Source: Actinoplanes couchii (GTDB lineage Bacteria > Actinomycetota > Actinomycetes > Mycobacteriales > Micromonosporaceae). From it: a stretch of 39,234 nt of DNA. The stretch spans positions 1-39,234 of the forward strand of contig NZ_BOMG01000131.1 of assembly GCF_016862075.1 (NCBI RefSeq). Reading direction: 5' to 3'. Both the position numbers and the translations under genes were made by a program. Positions 27,001 to 35,997 of the stretch are shown in pieces. The notes beneath the pieces were generated by a model that saw nothing but the letters and a program-made list of their open reading frames with translations, was not told where the DNA came from and ran no database searches. Each line of letters opens with the position of its first letter. Position 1 is the first letter of the stretch.

Positions 27001-27960
27001 GTCATCCGTGCAGTTCAGACGGATGTTCGTATTCGTGGAGGAGGCCGCCGAGGCGGTCGCATCGGCGGGTGTTCAGGTGGGCGAGCCGGTCCGATTCGGT
27101 GATCGTCTCGGGCCGCGGCGCGAGGGGCCGGACGTTGGCAATGTCCTGGTGCGGCCGGTGCTCGTTGTAGAAGGACTCGTACTCGCGGAGCACGTGCAGC
27201 AGATGCCGCTGGTTGAGGACCAGGTCCGGTCGAGTGGCTCGCGTCGCCAGGTCTGTACCCAATGTTCCAAGATCGCGTTCATCCGGGACGTCCTGACGCC
27301 GGTCAGCACTACCTCAATGCCCGCGGCGGTGAGGATGGTGTCGGACAGAGCCGGGTACTTGCCGTCACGGTCGCGAGGTAGGCACTTCACCGGGCAGCCA
27401 CGTCTTCGAGGTCCATGACCAGGTGACGGGCGGTCTGTGCCATCCAGGCGGTGGCCGGGCGAGTGGAGGCGCCGAGGATCCGGATGCGGCGGGTGGTGTG
27501 CTCGATGACGGCCAGGACATACAGGTTAGCGCCGTTCAGGGCGGTCATTTCGAAAAGGTCGGCGGCGATGATCGCGTGGCCCTAGGAACGCCGCCCAGGT
27601 GCTGCTGGTGCGCTCGGATGCCGGCGCTACACCGGCATCCTCGAGAATCCCCCAGACCGTAAACGCGGCGCCCTTCACGCCCAGCGCGAGGAGTTCCCCG
27701 TGAATTCTGCAGTATCCCCCGGTGGTGTTCTCGCGGGCCACGCGCACGACGAGCTGGCGGATCGACCGGATCATTTGTGGCCCCCCGGCTTGGCGGGACT
27801 GGGAATGTCGGGCGTGTCGGCGGGCGATCAGATCGCGGTGCCGGCGCAGCACCGTTTCTGGGTGAACCAGTATCTGCAGACGGCTCAGCACGGTTCGCGG
27901 TGGGGGGTGGCAACAGGGCGGCCAGCCGGGCCCGGTCCGCTCGCGTGAACTGGCCCGTTC
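27000..27960 (-). pseudogene. Degraded integrase-type (rve) IS transposase
   Basis: Pieces of one DDE integrase-core transposase lie in different minus-strand frames. The N-terminal part has LRRHRDLIARRHARHSQ and GYCRIHGELLALGVK (27526-27891). A middle part has LYVLAVIEHTTRRIRILGA (about 27480-27540). A later part has RDRDGKYPALSDTILTAAGI (27310-27390), and the C-terminus has HVLREYESFYNEHRPHQ and GLLHEYEH (27002-27262). Several frameshifts make it inactive. The type belongs to the IS3/IS481-like group common in actinomycetes. Terminal repeats were not identified. Confidence 0.7.
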
Positions 27961-28036
27961 GCCGTGTATCTGTCGTTACAGGACCACAATTCGGTGCCGG
28001 AGCGGCCCGGGCGGCTTCACCTGGGAAAATAATGCG

Positions 28037-28483
28037 ATGACCGTGTTAGACGAGATGAGCGCAGCAAGCGCAGACCTGATCTTCACCGCACTGGACTATG
28101 CGGTGGAAAATGCCGGGCTCTCGGACGAGGGCTTCACGCCCTTCGCGTTCGCGGACAGCCCGAACGGTCGCAGTTTGACGAGGTTCCTGGCCGGCGAGGG
28201 GACAAACCTCCAGGAGTGTCTTGCCGCCGGGCGTACGGCGCTGCGTGTCGTCGAGCACGGTGTCACCTGTGTGGCGCTGGCATGGGACGGCTACTACACG
28301 CACGAAGGCCGGCGCAGTGAAGCGGTCTTTGTCGAGGGGTACCAGATCGGCCACGATCGGGGCGTCCTGCTAGCCCAGCGATACACGCGGCAGGGCGGGG
28401 TCCTGTCGATGGAAGGCAACCCCGTTCTGATCGACGAGCCCGTGCCGCTGGTGCAGAGCCGTCGACAGATCGATGGTGCCTGA
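28037..28483 (+). CDS. Hypothetical protein, 148 residues
   Basis: I do not recognise this family. ATG 28037 follows a weak GGAAAA stretch. The protein is acidic and soluble, with no signal peptide or membrane helix, and has an alternating strand pattern (GVTCVALAWDGYYTHEG, SEAVFVEGYQIGHDRGVLLA) typical of a compact alpha/beta domain. Codon use is normal for this genome, with strong third-position GC, which supports a real gene. It stands alone between an IS remnant and an epoxide-hydrolase fragment. Confidence 0.7.
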   Translation: MTVLDEMSAASADLIFTALDYAVENAGLSDEGFTPFAFADSPNGRSLTRFLAGEGTNLQECLAAGRTALRVVEHGVTCVALAWDGYYTHEGRRSEAVFVEGYQIGHDRGVLLAQRYTRQGGVLSMEGNPVLIDEPVPLVQSRRQIDGA

Positions 28484-28577
28484 AAGTCCGGCGCACCGGC
28501 GTTAGTCGCATTTCTGGTTGCGGTAGGTCATCGTCACGGTGATCTGGATGCCCCGCGGTATGGGGTTTCGACACGAG

Positions 28578-28830
28578 CAGCAGGTGAGGCGCGGGCAGTG
28601 GGCCGGCGCCCATATCACCGTCCCGGCAATGTCCCTAGGCGGCGACCGTGACCCCGTCGTCAACTGGTTCGACCTCGCCATACTCGATGAGCTGATGGCC
28701 ACGGCGGTTAAACGCTGACCGCCTGCACCGTCATCAACGGTGCGGGCCCTGGATGCAGCAGGAACATCCCGAACTGACCGACGACGCCCTCATCAGCTTC
28801 GTCTCCCTGTGCGACTCCGTCCGCCCCTGA
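28578..28830 (+). pseudogene. Epoxide-hydrolase-like C-terminal fragment
   Basis: The plus strand reads WAGAHITVPAMSLGGDRDPV and then a stop at 28716-28718. After a frame change it reads TVINGAGPW and QQEHPELTDDALISF to TGA 28828-28830. This matches the end of alpha/beta-hydrolase epoxide hydrolases: the strand before the catalytic acid, then the region around the catalytic His (here GAGPW where GAGHW is usual). The nucleophile half is absent, so it is a remnant. Confidence 0.5.
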
Positions 28831-28968
28831 TCACCTCGACCAAAAATATGAAAGGCTCTCGGCTCGGATTCGTCCCGGCGGCATCATTTTCCGGCGCGGC
28901 TGGACAGTAACCGGTCTCCGTAGCCGGCGGGGGGCGACAGGCCGCCCGGGGCCGGTGTTCCGCGACGG

Positions 28969-30598
28969 TCAAGGCACTCGCGGCGAGGCCTTCCGCCGGT
29001 GCGTGCCGGCACTCGGACGGTTGCCCAGCTCGACATTCCGCAGGTTCGGCTGGCCGTCCAGAGCTACGCGGTAGCGGTAGGTTATTCCTTCGTCCCGGAC
29101 GACGAATTCGTCGGCGTCCGGCTGACTCCATGTGAGAATCATCTGGCCGTATCGTTCAGCCAGCCTGACCAACGCCGAGAAATCGTCGACGTTCACGATC
29201 AGCTCGCCGGGCGGGGTCGTTATCGGTTCCACGGTGACGAGAATCTTAGGGTAGCGGCGTTGGATCTCGGCCCGGGTCCGTAACGGCAGTCGGCGAAGGC
29301 TGGCGAGAAGAACCACGACGGCGATCGAGGTTGCCCCGAAGAGAGTGAGAATCGCGTACGAGCGCGCTTGTGACGCCGTCGTGAGGGAGTGGCCGAAGAT
29401 CTTTATCTCGCGCGGTACCAGGATGCCGGACGACACCGTGCCACCCGTCTGGGTCCGGAGCGCAGAACCTCCCGTGACCGTCATCTGCAGGGGGGTCACG
29501 TTGAGCTGCAGTGGCGCAATCATGTCGGCCAGTTGGGGCGATGTGACCTGGGCGCTGAGTGTGATCGTCACCTGTCCGCTGGCGGGTGTGCCGATGGCTC
29601 GCGACGCGGCGTCGGCGCGTGCGACGAAGGTCGCGAGATCAAGGGGGATTGTCGCGTCGAACTGGTCGCTGGTGAATTCTGTCTTCGGTACTAGGACCAT
29701 GGTCGTGTGCCAGCCGGTCCCGTTGGTTACGGCTGCCGAAAGCCGGAATGTGCCGGCAGGCCCGTCATAACGGATGTTCAAGGCGACCTGATCGACCAGC
29801 TTACGAAAAATCGGTTCGGGAGACTCGACCGTAGTTACGTCGTAGGCAGCCGACCGGGGCACCTTCGCGCTGTAGGAGTAGCTGATCGACTGCCCCGGTG
29901 CTTTCGGGGCCGCCCGTGTTTCCAAGATCGGTTTGCTCCAGCCGAGGATCCCCACGACCAGGGCGAGTAGAGCGACCGCCACAGAAGCCGTCGCAGCGAC
30001 TCGCAGGACCGGCGGCAGGCGCTGAAGACCGTGCAGGATCGCTGCCACGGTCTTCCACGATCCTCCCGAACCCGAAGACATGGCCCCCACTTTTTTCTTC
30101 CGGCGCCCACGCGGGATGTCCCGTCGTGTTCTCACCGACGCGACGCCACCACTGACCACGAAGAAGCTGAGCATGCCCAGACCGCTCGGTCCCAGCAATG
30201 GTCTGAGCCAAGAGCCCCCGTGCGGAACATGCAGAACGGCACGACCGATCATCTGCTCGGTCGTGGGGGTCAGCGGGTCGATCGACTCGTTGTTGTCCCC
30301 CTTCATAACGAATCCCGCGATGCCGTTCCCGCCGATGATGCGATGCAGGACCCGCTGCCCGGGAACGTCTCCATGGTAGGCAGTGATCTGCCCGACCCGG
30401 TAGGAATCGGCCCTCATGACGACAACAAGATCGCCCTGGTAGTAGACAGGATTCATGCTGACGCCATCGGTCACAACGTACCCGATACGCTCCGTCATGA
30501 CCGCCCAAGCACCGATGGCCGCCATCGCAAGGACGGCGGCCTCGATATACGTACGTACAGAAACCCGGATCGGTCTCTCCCGAATTCGAAGCTGTCAT
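28969..30598 (-). CDS. SipW-type signal peptidase I fused to a DUF5305-like domain, 5' frameshift
   Basis: Membrane peptidase, probably processing the TasA-like protein encoded just upstream. Counting from ATG 30525: catalytic Ser23 (DGVSMNP), His61 (VLHRI) in place of the bacterial Lys as in SipW/ER-type enzymes, and a GDN motif at 76-78. Helices lie at 113-131, 176-196 and 388-410, with a basic linker RGRRKKK at 139-145. Residues 200-388 are an extracytoplasmic strand-rich domain like DUF5305, and a cytoplasmic tail follows. From ATG 30525 the first membrane helix is cut short. The frame continues upstream (VRTYIEAAVLAMAAIGAW) without a start codon. ATG 30598 in another frame would join after a one-base indel at 30565-30590. 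Confidence 0.8.
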
Positions 30599-30632
30599 CA
30601 GCCTCGCATCCCGAGTTGATAGGCGGAGAGGT

Positions 30633-31115
30633 TTAGCTGTTGGTGACATCCAGTTGGACGCTGGTGAGGCCGCTGTAATAGCCGGCTGCCGCATGAGCAC
30701 TGGCGGAGTCGGCAGTGATGCAGCTGACCGTGGCCGGGCCCGCATTGAGATGGACTTTCGGGGCGGTCGCGTGGCCGACGCTGGCGGCGACATCGCCGGT
30801 GCAGTACCACTCGTTCGCGGTGGTGAGCGAACCGCCGCCCGGCGTGACCTGTAGATAGGCGCCGTTCGCGTTGGCGACACTGACCTGGATTGCGGTGATC
30901 TGGTCGCCGCCGGGACTCGTCGTGTAGTTGACCGCAGTGATGCTCGCGCCGCCGGAGACCGTCTGAGTGACCTGGCCGCCAACATACTGGGTAGCCGTGC
31001 CGGTGCCGGTACCGGCGAACGACACACCGGTGGCGGTCAGGGCGCTCGTGCCGGCGGCGACGACACCCGCGGCGGCGACACCACCAATGATCTGAAGCAT
31101 GCTCATGCTGCGCAT
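30633..31115 (-). CDS. Secreted TasA/CalY-like protein, likely SipW cargo
   Basis: ATG 31115 is preceded by AGGGAAG. The 160-residue protein has an N-terminal export segment (MLQIIGGVAAAGVVAAGTSA) followed by TATGVSFAGTGTGTATQYVG. This style is seen in camelysin/TasA-related and other SipW-processed proteins. The mature part is strand-rich, high in Thr/Ser/Gly, with two cysteines (EWYCTG and VSCIT). It ends 34 bases before the signal-peptidase gene on the same strand, so the pair is almost certainly one operon. TasA-like proteins build extracellular fibres in Bacillus biofilms; fibre formation here is inferred. It may also be a non-fibrous surface protein. Confidence 0.7.
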   Translation of the reverse strand: MRSMSMLQIIGGVAAAGVVAAGTSALTATGVSFAGTGTGTATQYVGGQVTQTVSGGASITAVNYTTSPGGDQITAIQVSVANANGAYLQVTPGGGSLTTANEWYCTGDVAASVGHATAPKVHLNAGPATVSCITADSASAHAAAGYYSGLTSVQLDVTNS

Positions 31116-31693
31116 AGGGTTGCTTCCCTGTCTGGCTTGCCCACTGGGCGGTCGCCCATGTGGCCGGGTGGCTTCGGCAAGCGGGGGCTCGCCGGGGACT
31201 CCTGATGCATCGGTCGTGGCATGGCCAGTTGTGAACATTCGGGCGGGGTTTTTTGACAGCCCTCGCAGGGTCATTGCGCCGACCCCGCCTCGCAGGTCGC
31301 CAGACGGTGGTGGCACAAGCCGAAATCCGCAACGCCCACCGGGGTGCTGGATCACAGCCGGGGCTACGGCCTGGCGGGCAGTAGGGGCTGCGCGAGCCGT
31401 GCCCTGCTCGGCGGCGCCCACGCCCGCTGCGCCTCGCCGCCGGTCCGTTGCGCATGTTGAGCGACAGCGGAAGGGGCTCGGGCTCACTTTTGGTTGGCCC
31501 ACCACGCATGGTGACAATCTGCCGCGAGCGCAGTGCGCTTTGTCCGCAGCTACTTATTCACTAGTCGTACGACCGCAGCCCGGCCAGGCTTGGTCGAGGT
31601 TGACCGGCGGAACGCTCTGTCTGCGGCTGTCCACCGCAGTTTGGTGTGACTCTCATTGACTCTGGCCCATCTTTGATGGACTCGTGACTCGGT
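31116..31693. other. Leader region of the TasA-like operon and IS flank
   Basis: About 580 bases without a convincing gene. The part nearest 31116 must carry the promoter of the TasA-like gene. An exact inverted repeat TGGGCG-GT-CGCCCA lies at 31145-31158, 30 bases before the ATG, and may be an operator or leader hairpin. A T-run at 31250-31255 lies further upstream. I looked for a cyclic-di-GMP (GEMM) riboswitch core and did not find one. The right end borders the ISL3-type element. Confidence 0.4.
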
Positions 31694-33016
31694 GTGACGT
31701 TCGCTCATGATCTTCTGCTAATCGATACGACGTTGGCCGATATGGTGTTCCCCTGGCGGGATACTGTGCGGGTGGAAAGGGCCACCGACGGCGAACAGGG
31801 CATTCACGTACGAGCGCGCGCGACGGCGGCCTCGGCGACGTGCCCGCGATGCGGTACTGCATCGCGGCGGGTGCACGCCCGCTACCAGCGTCGGCTGGCG
31901 AAACTACCGGGTGGTGGCCGCCGGGTGACGTCCTTCTGCAGGTACGGCGGTTCGTGTGCGTGGCACCGGGTGCGCACTGCGCACCTTCGCCGAACAGGTG
32001 CCGGGCCTGACGGCGCGCTGTACCCGGGCGAGCGTGGCGCTGCGCCGGCAGTGGCAGTGGCAGTGGCAGTGGCAAACCATCGCGGTTGCCTTGACCGTCC
32101 AGGTGCCCGGCTGGCGGCCCGCTCGGCGATCAGGGTGAGCCGGTCGACGTTGCTGCGGCTGCTCCGGACGATGCCGGTGCCTGAGGTGAAGGCGGGTCCG
32201 CGGGTGCTGGGCGTCGATGACTTCGTGCTGCGGTGCGGGCATGTCTACGCCACGATCCTGATTGACGTGGAAGCCCACCGCCCGATCGACGTGCTCGCCG
32301 GGCGCACCGCCGAGGCCTTCGCCGCGTGGCCTGCGCGCACACCCCGGCGTCCAGGTCATCTGCCGTGACCGCGGCGGCGCCTACGCCGAGGGCGCGCGCA
32401 CCGGCGCACCGGAGGCGGTCCAGGTCGCTGACCGCTACCACCGGTGGGCCAATCTCGGCGAGGCGGTCGAGAAGACCGTCTGGGCCCACCGCGGCTGCCT
32501 GGACGAACCGGCACAGCAGCCCGAGGTCGCCGACACCGTGGTTCCCGCACCGGATCGCACCCTCGACGTCGACGGCCGGTCCCGGCCGCTGATGGCCCGC
32601 AAGCTGCAGCGGCACGCCGCCATCCAGCAGCTGCGCGCCGAGGGGCACTCCCTGACCGCGCCCAGCCAGCAGCTCGACATGTGTTTCCGCACCGTGCAGA
32701 GGTACGCGGCCACGAACCTCGACGACCTGCTCGCTCCGGCGACCCACCGCTCCAGCGTGCTGGACGACCACGCCAGCTACGTCCACCAGCGCCGCGCCGA
32801 AGGACTGACCGACGCTGTCATGTTGCACGCCGAACTGCAAACCCGCGACTGGCGCGGCAGCCTACGCACCGTGCAACGCTACCTGCGACCACTGCGCCCG
32901 AGGGCCACCGCGAGCAGGCCGGTGCCGGCACCGAGACCGCGCCGGATCATGACCAAGCCCGAGTATTGGACAGCAAGCACAGCGCCGCGTTCGCCGGTAT
33001 CCTGACCCGTATTTAG
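31694..33016 (+). pseudogene. ISL3-family transposase, several frameshifts
   Basis: GTG 31694 starts a protein with the ISL3 zinc-binding N-terminus (TCPRCGTASRRVHARYQRRL). The frame breaks near 31935-31985, where the plus-strand pieces RTFAEQVPGLTARC then SVALRR continue the family pattern. It returns with LAARSAIRVSRSTLLRLLR and VLGVDDFVLRCGHVYATIL, with the first catalytic Asp in GVDD. It breaks again near 32330 (TGG C CTG) and resumes as LRAHPGVQVICRDRGGAYAE, with the second Asp in CRDR. It ends near 33016. At least three shifts make it inactive. It carries the GGCAGT repeat. Confidence 0.8.
32047..32074 (+). repeat. Hexanucleotide tandem repeat (GGCAGT)
   Basis: Four perfect GGCAGT units at 32047-32070 plus a partial GGCA. 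In the coding frame they give alternating Gln-Trp. This stretch replaces normal ISL3 sequence within the broken transposase and looks like a slippage expansion. Confidence 0.9.
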
Positions 33017-33488
33017 GGTTTTTGGTGCTGTACGGCTCCACGGGGCCAGCCGCAGTGATGCCGAGGATCGGCTGAGTCCTGACGCACCGGCACCCTGCTG
33101 ATGTGTGGTCCGGGGTCAGTGGGCTGGTCGGCCCACTGGTTCACGCGCTGTGAAAGGGCTGCTCGGCGTCATGATGTGGCACGCCTAAGAGGGATCGGTG
33201 GATGCCGTGTCGATCGCTTGATAGCCGGCTTACCGACGGCTTCATGGGGCGGTTCAACAACGACGAGTACGAGCAGCGCGGACTCGTGACCCGCAAGTAG
33301 CACGGGGTCGCGTCCGCAACGATGACGGCCCCTGCGGCGCAATGACGCGACCACGGCGATCGTCTGCTGTCATGCCCTCGTCGCATCGCGGGCGGTGGCG
33401 AGGCGTCGGCGTAACGGGCCGCGCCGGCCATTGGCGGGTGTGGCCGGTTGGCGACTCATCAGGGTCGGTGCGCCGTTAGCGTGAGCTG
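33017..33488. other. 470-base region with a C-terminal protein scrap
   Basis: No complete gene is visible. On the plus strand, near 33214-33300, one frame reads RSLDSRLTDGFMGRFNNDEY then EQRGLVTRK and a stop, which looks like the tail of a lost gene of unknown family. The rest shows no motif. Promoter elements of the BLUF gene should lie near the right end but are not obvious. Confidence 0.35.
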
Positions 33489-33908
33489 GTGGGTTTGAGT
33501 CAGCTGATCTACATCAGCTCGAAGATGCCGTTGCCGCCGGGTGGGATTTTCGATATCCAGCGCACGGGTGAGCGCAACAACGTCCGGGATGAGATCACGG
33601 GCGTGTTGCTGTTCAACAGTTCCTACTTCCTGCAGTGCCTAGAAGGGGAAAGAGAGCCAGTAACTGCGGCTTTCGCTCGGATCGCGGCCGATGACCGTCA
33701 TCGGCGGGTGAATCTGCTGTTCGCCGCCGACGTGGCCGAGCGGGCTTACCCATCTTGGTCGATGGGCTTGCTGGATGCTTCGTCGCCTTCGGTGCTCGTG
33801 GTATTACAGGCGGTTCTGCCGGGTGGGTTGTTCATGCCGGCCAACATCTCCACCGACGTCGCACGGGCCCTGTTGCACAAGCTTAGGAACGTGCAGCTGA
33901 CCCGGTAG
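33489..33908 (+). CDS. BLUF-domain blue-light photoreceptor
   Basis: A 139-residue flavin-binding light sensor. Key BLUF residues are at canonical positions: Tyr8 (LIYIS), Asn31 (ERNN), Gln49 (YFLQCLEGE), and the Trp90/Met92 pair (PSWSMG). It is almost only a BLUF domain plus a 40-residue helical C-terminus, so it is a short-type BLUF that signals through a partner. GTG 33489 is the start; no strong ribosome-binding site is seen. Its last 26 bases overlap the convergent histidine kinase gene. Partners could be that kinase or one of the GGDEF/EAL proteins (inference). Confidence 0.92.
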   Translation: MGLSQLIYISSKMPLPPGGIFDIQRTGERNNVRDEITGVLLFNSSYFLQCLEGEREPVTAAFARIAADDRHRRVNLLFAADVAERAYPSWSMGLLDASSPSVLVVLQAVLPGGLFMPANISTDVARALLHKLRNVQLTR

Positions 33909-35799
33909 GCAGGTCGGGTGACACGAACGATCCCGGCAGCGCCGAGGATGTGGCGCCCGGATGCGCAACCATCATGGCGATGTCGCGCGGTTGTTCGGCA
34001 GGCAGTGTCACGGTGAAGACGGTCCCGCCGCCGGGATTGGCGTCGGCGCTGATCCGGCCGTGGTGGCGTTCGATGACGCGGTGCACGATGGCCAGGCCTA
34101 GACCGGTTCCGGGGTAGCCCTGGCTCCCGTCGGCGCGGGCGAACGCGGTGAAGATGCTGTTGCGCTGCTCGGCGGGGATGCCGATGCCGTGGTCACGGAT
34201 CTCGATGCGCCAGTCGTCGCCCTCGGGTTCGGCGTTGATCTCCACCTGTGCCGCGTGACCGTGACGGGTGTACCTGAGGGCATTGCCGATGAGGTTGTCG
34301 AAGACCTGCCGCAGCAGGGTGGGGTCGCCGTCAACGGTCGGCAGGTCGCCCACGACCACGACCGGAGTCGGATCGCTGTGCTCGATAGTGCGTTCGGCGA
34401 CGATGTCGGCAGCAAGGAACATCAGATCGACCGGTGCGATCTTCAGGTCACGGTTGTCGGCGGTGGCATAGTCGAGCAGGTCGGTGAGCAGGCACTGCAT
34501 CCGGGCGGCACTACGGCGCAGACGCGTCAGGTATTCGCGGTGGCTCGAGCTCCAATCGGCGGCCGCCTCTTCCAGGAGGAAGTCGCTGTAGCCGCTGATC
34601 TGCGCGAGCGGTTGACGCAGATCATGTGCCACCACGCCGGCGAACCCGACGAGTTCGTCCTCACGCCGACGCAGCTGCGCCTCCACAGCCTCGCGGCGGG
34701 CGATGTCCTCGCGCAACGCCGCCGTGGCCTGTGCGACACGACGTACGGCTCGGTCTCGCGAGGTTGCCACCGTCGCGGTTAGCATCGCCAGCATCAGCGT
34801 GAACAGTCCTCCGATGATCCACGCGGCGCTCACCACGTGCACCGGCGGATCCGGTAGCAACCCCCCGGTCGCGGTCACTTGCAGATGCCAGTTACGCTGC
34901 CCGGCCATCACTGTCGCAGTCCGGCTGTCACCCAGCCTGTCAATCCGGTCGGAGTCGGCGCGGCCAGCGTTCCAGCGGGCCAGAACCGTCGGGACGCCCT
35001 CTTGCGTGTTATCGGTCAAGGTCACCACGACCGTGTCCCGAGCGACCACCCCGATGCTCTCGCGCAGAAAGTCCCCACCGCGCAGTCCGAGCACAATCCA
35101 GCCACGCAGCCGACCCCGATCGGCTGCCAACGGCGACGTGGACACTACGGGAGCTACCAAGAGAGTCGACAACTGTTGACGCTCCGCCGGTAGATCAGCA
35201 TCCCGCAGCAGCCGATACGGGCGACTGGCCGTCATCGTGCCGGGCCGCTGCGCCGCTCGCAAGGTCTCCATCGCCACCGCGCTGGCCCCGATGTCACGGC
35301 CCAAAGCGGCGGGCGAATCCTCCAGCGGCTGTGACAACACAGTGAACGCGTGCTGACCACCGACCGCTGTTGCCGGCTTCAGCGTCAGACCGCCGGCCCC
35401 CTGACGCCGCCAATATCGCTGCACGGCGGCAACCTGGCCGTCGGCAGCCATGACCACCAAGGACACCCCGGTCGCCCCGGGCAACCGATTGCGGTCCAGG
35501 GGGGCGGTGATGGCACGGAACTCCGACGCCCGCAGATCCGCCTGCGCACCCACCGACGCCGCCACATCCCGCACCGTATTGCCGTACCGGCGAATCTCAG
35601 CATCCACCGTCTGCGATACCACCGACGTCTGCTCCCGCAACGCCTGTGCCGCCCGGCCCTCGCCCCCACGACGCAGCGCCGACGCCGCCAACCACGTCCC
35701 GGACAGGCCCAACAATGCCACTGTCACCAGCAAAACCATCGAACGGCGGCCCGGGCGCCACGAACCCCACCCCAAAAGCCCGCCGACACGCCACTTCAC
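33883..35799 (-). CDS. CHASE-domain sensor histidine kinase
   Basis: A 638-residue membrane sensor. Helices are at 21-40 and 324-344, flanking an extracytoplasmic CHASE-type domain (about 60-310). HisKA has the phosphoacceptor His392 (VAHDLRQPL). The ATPase domain has its N box at 501-511 (DNLIGNALRYT), G1 DHGIGIP (536-542) and G2 GTGLGLAI. It autophosphorylates and should pass phosphate to a response regulator, but none is encoded in this window. This HisKA type resembles bacteriophytochrome-like and cyanobacterial kinases. GTG 35799 is the start. The gene is divergent from the SpoIIE phosphatase and convergent with BLUF, overlapping it by 26 bases. Confidence 0.93.
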   Translation of the reverse strand: MKWRVGGLLGWGSWRPGRRSMVLLVTVALLGLSGTWLAASALRRGGEGRAAQALREQTSVVSQTVDAEIRRYGNTVRDVAASVGAQADLRASEFRAITAPLDRNRLPGATGVSLVVMAADGQVAAVQRYWRRQGAGGLTLKPATAVGGQHAFTVLSQPLEDSPAALGRDIGASAVAMETLRAAQRPGTMTASRPYRLLRDADLPAERQQLSTLLVAPVVSTSPLAADRGRLRGWIVLGLRGGDFLRESIGVVARDTVVVTLTDNTQEGVPTVLARWNAGRADSDRIDRLGDSRTATVMAGQRNWHLQVTATGGLLPDPPVHVVSAAWIIGGLFTLMLAMLTATVATSRDRAVRRVAQATAALREDIARREAVEAQLRRREDELVGFAGVVAHDLRQPLAQISGYSDFLLEEAAADWSSSHREYLTRLRRSAARMQCLLTDLLDYATADNRDLKIAPVDLMFLAADIVAERTIEHSDPTPVVVVGDLPTVDGDPTLLRQVFDNLIGNALRYTRHGHAAQVEINAEPEGDDWRIEIRDHGIGIPAEQRNSIFTAFARADGSQGYPGTGLGLAIVHRVIERHHGRISADANPGGGTVFTVTLPAEQPRDIAMMVAHPGATSSALPGSFVSPDLPTGSAARS

Positions 35800-35997
35800 T
35801 CACTGGACGCTACGCGCGGGTTCACCTTCAAGACGACGCTTCACGCCGATCACTCTCATAGTGTGAAGACTTGATCAGCGATCCTGCATCTCATGCTGGT
35901 GTCCGACGTGTTGGCCGGGCCGTAGTGGTGCGACGCCTCGGATCTGGTTGAATCGTCGGCCGGGCCGATACCGTCGGGCTCGGGAAAGAGGGCTTCC

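Noticed and set aside
31116..31300. Cyclic-di-GMP riboswitch upstream of the TasA-like gene
   Set aside because: The conserved GEMM core and tetraloop-receptor motifs were looked for and not found; only a short inverted repeat is present.
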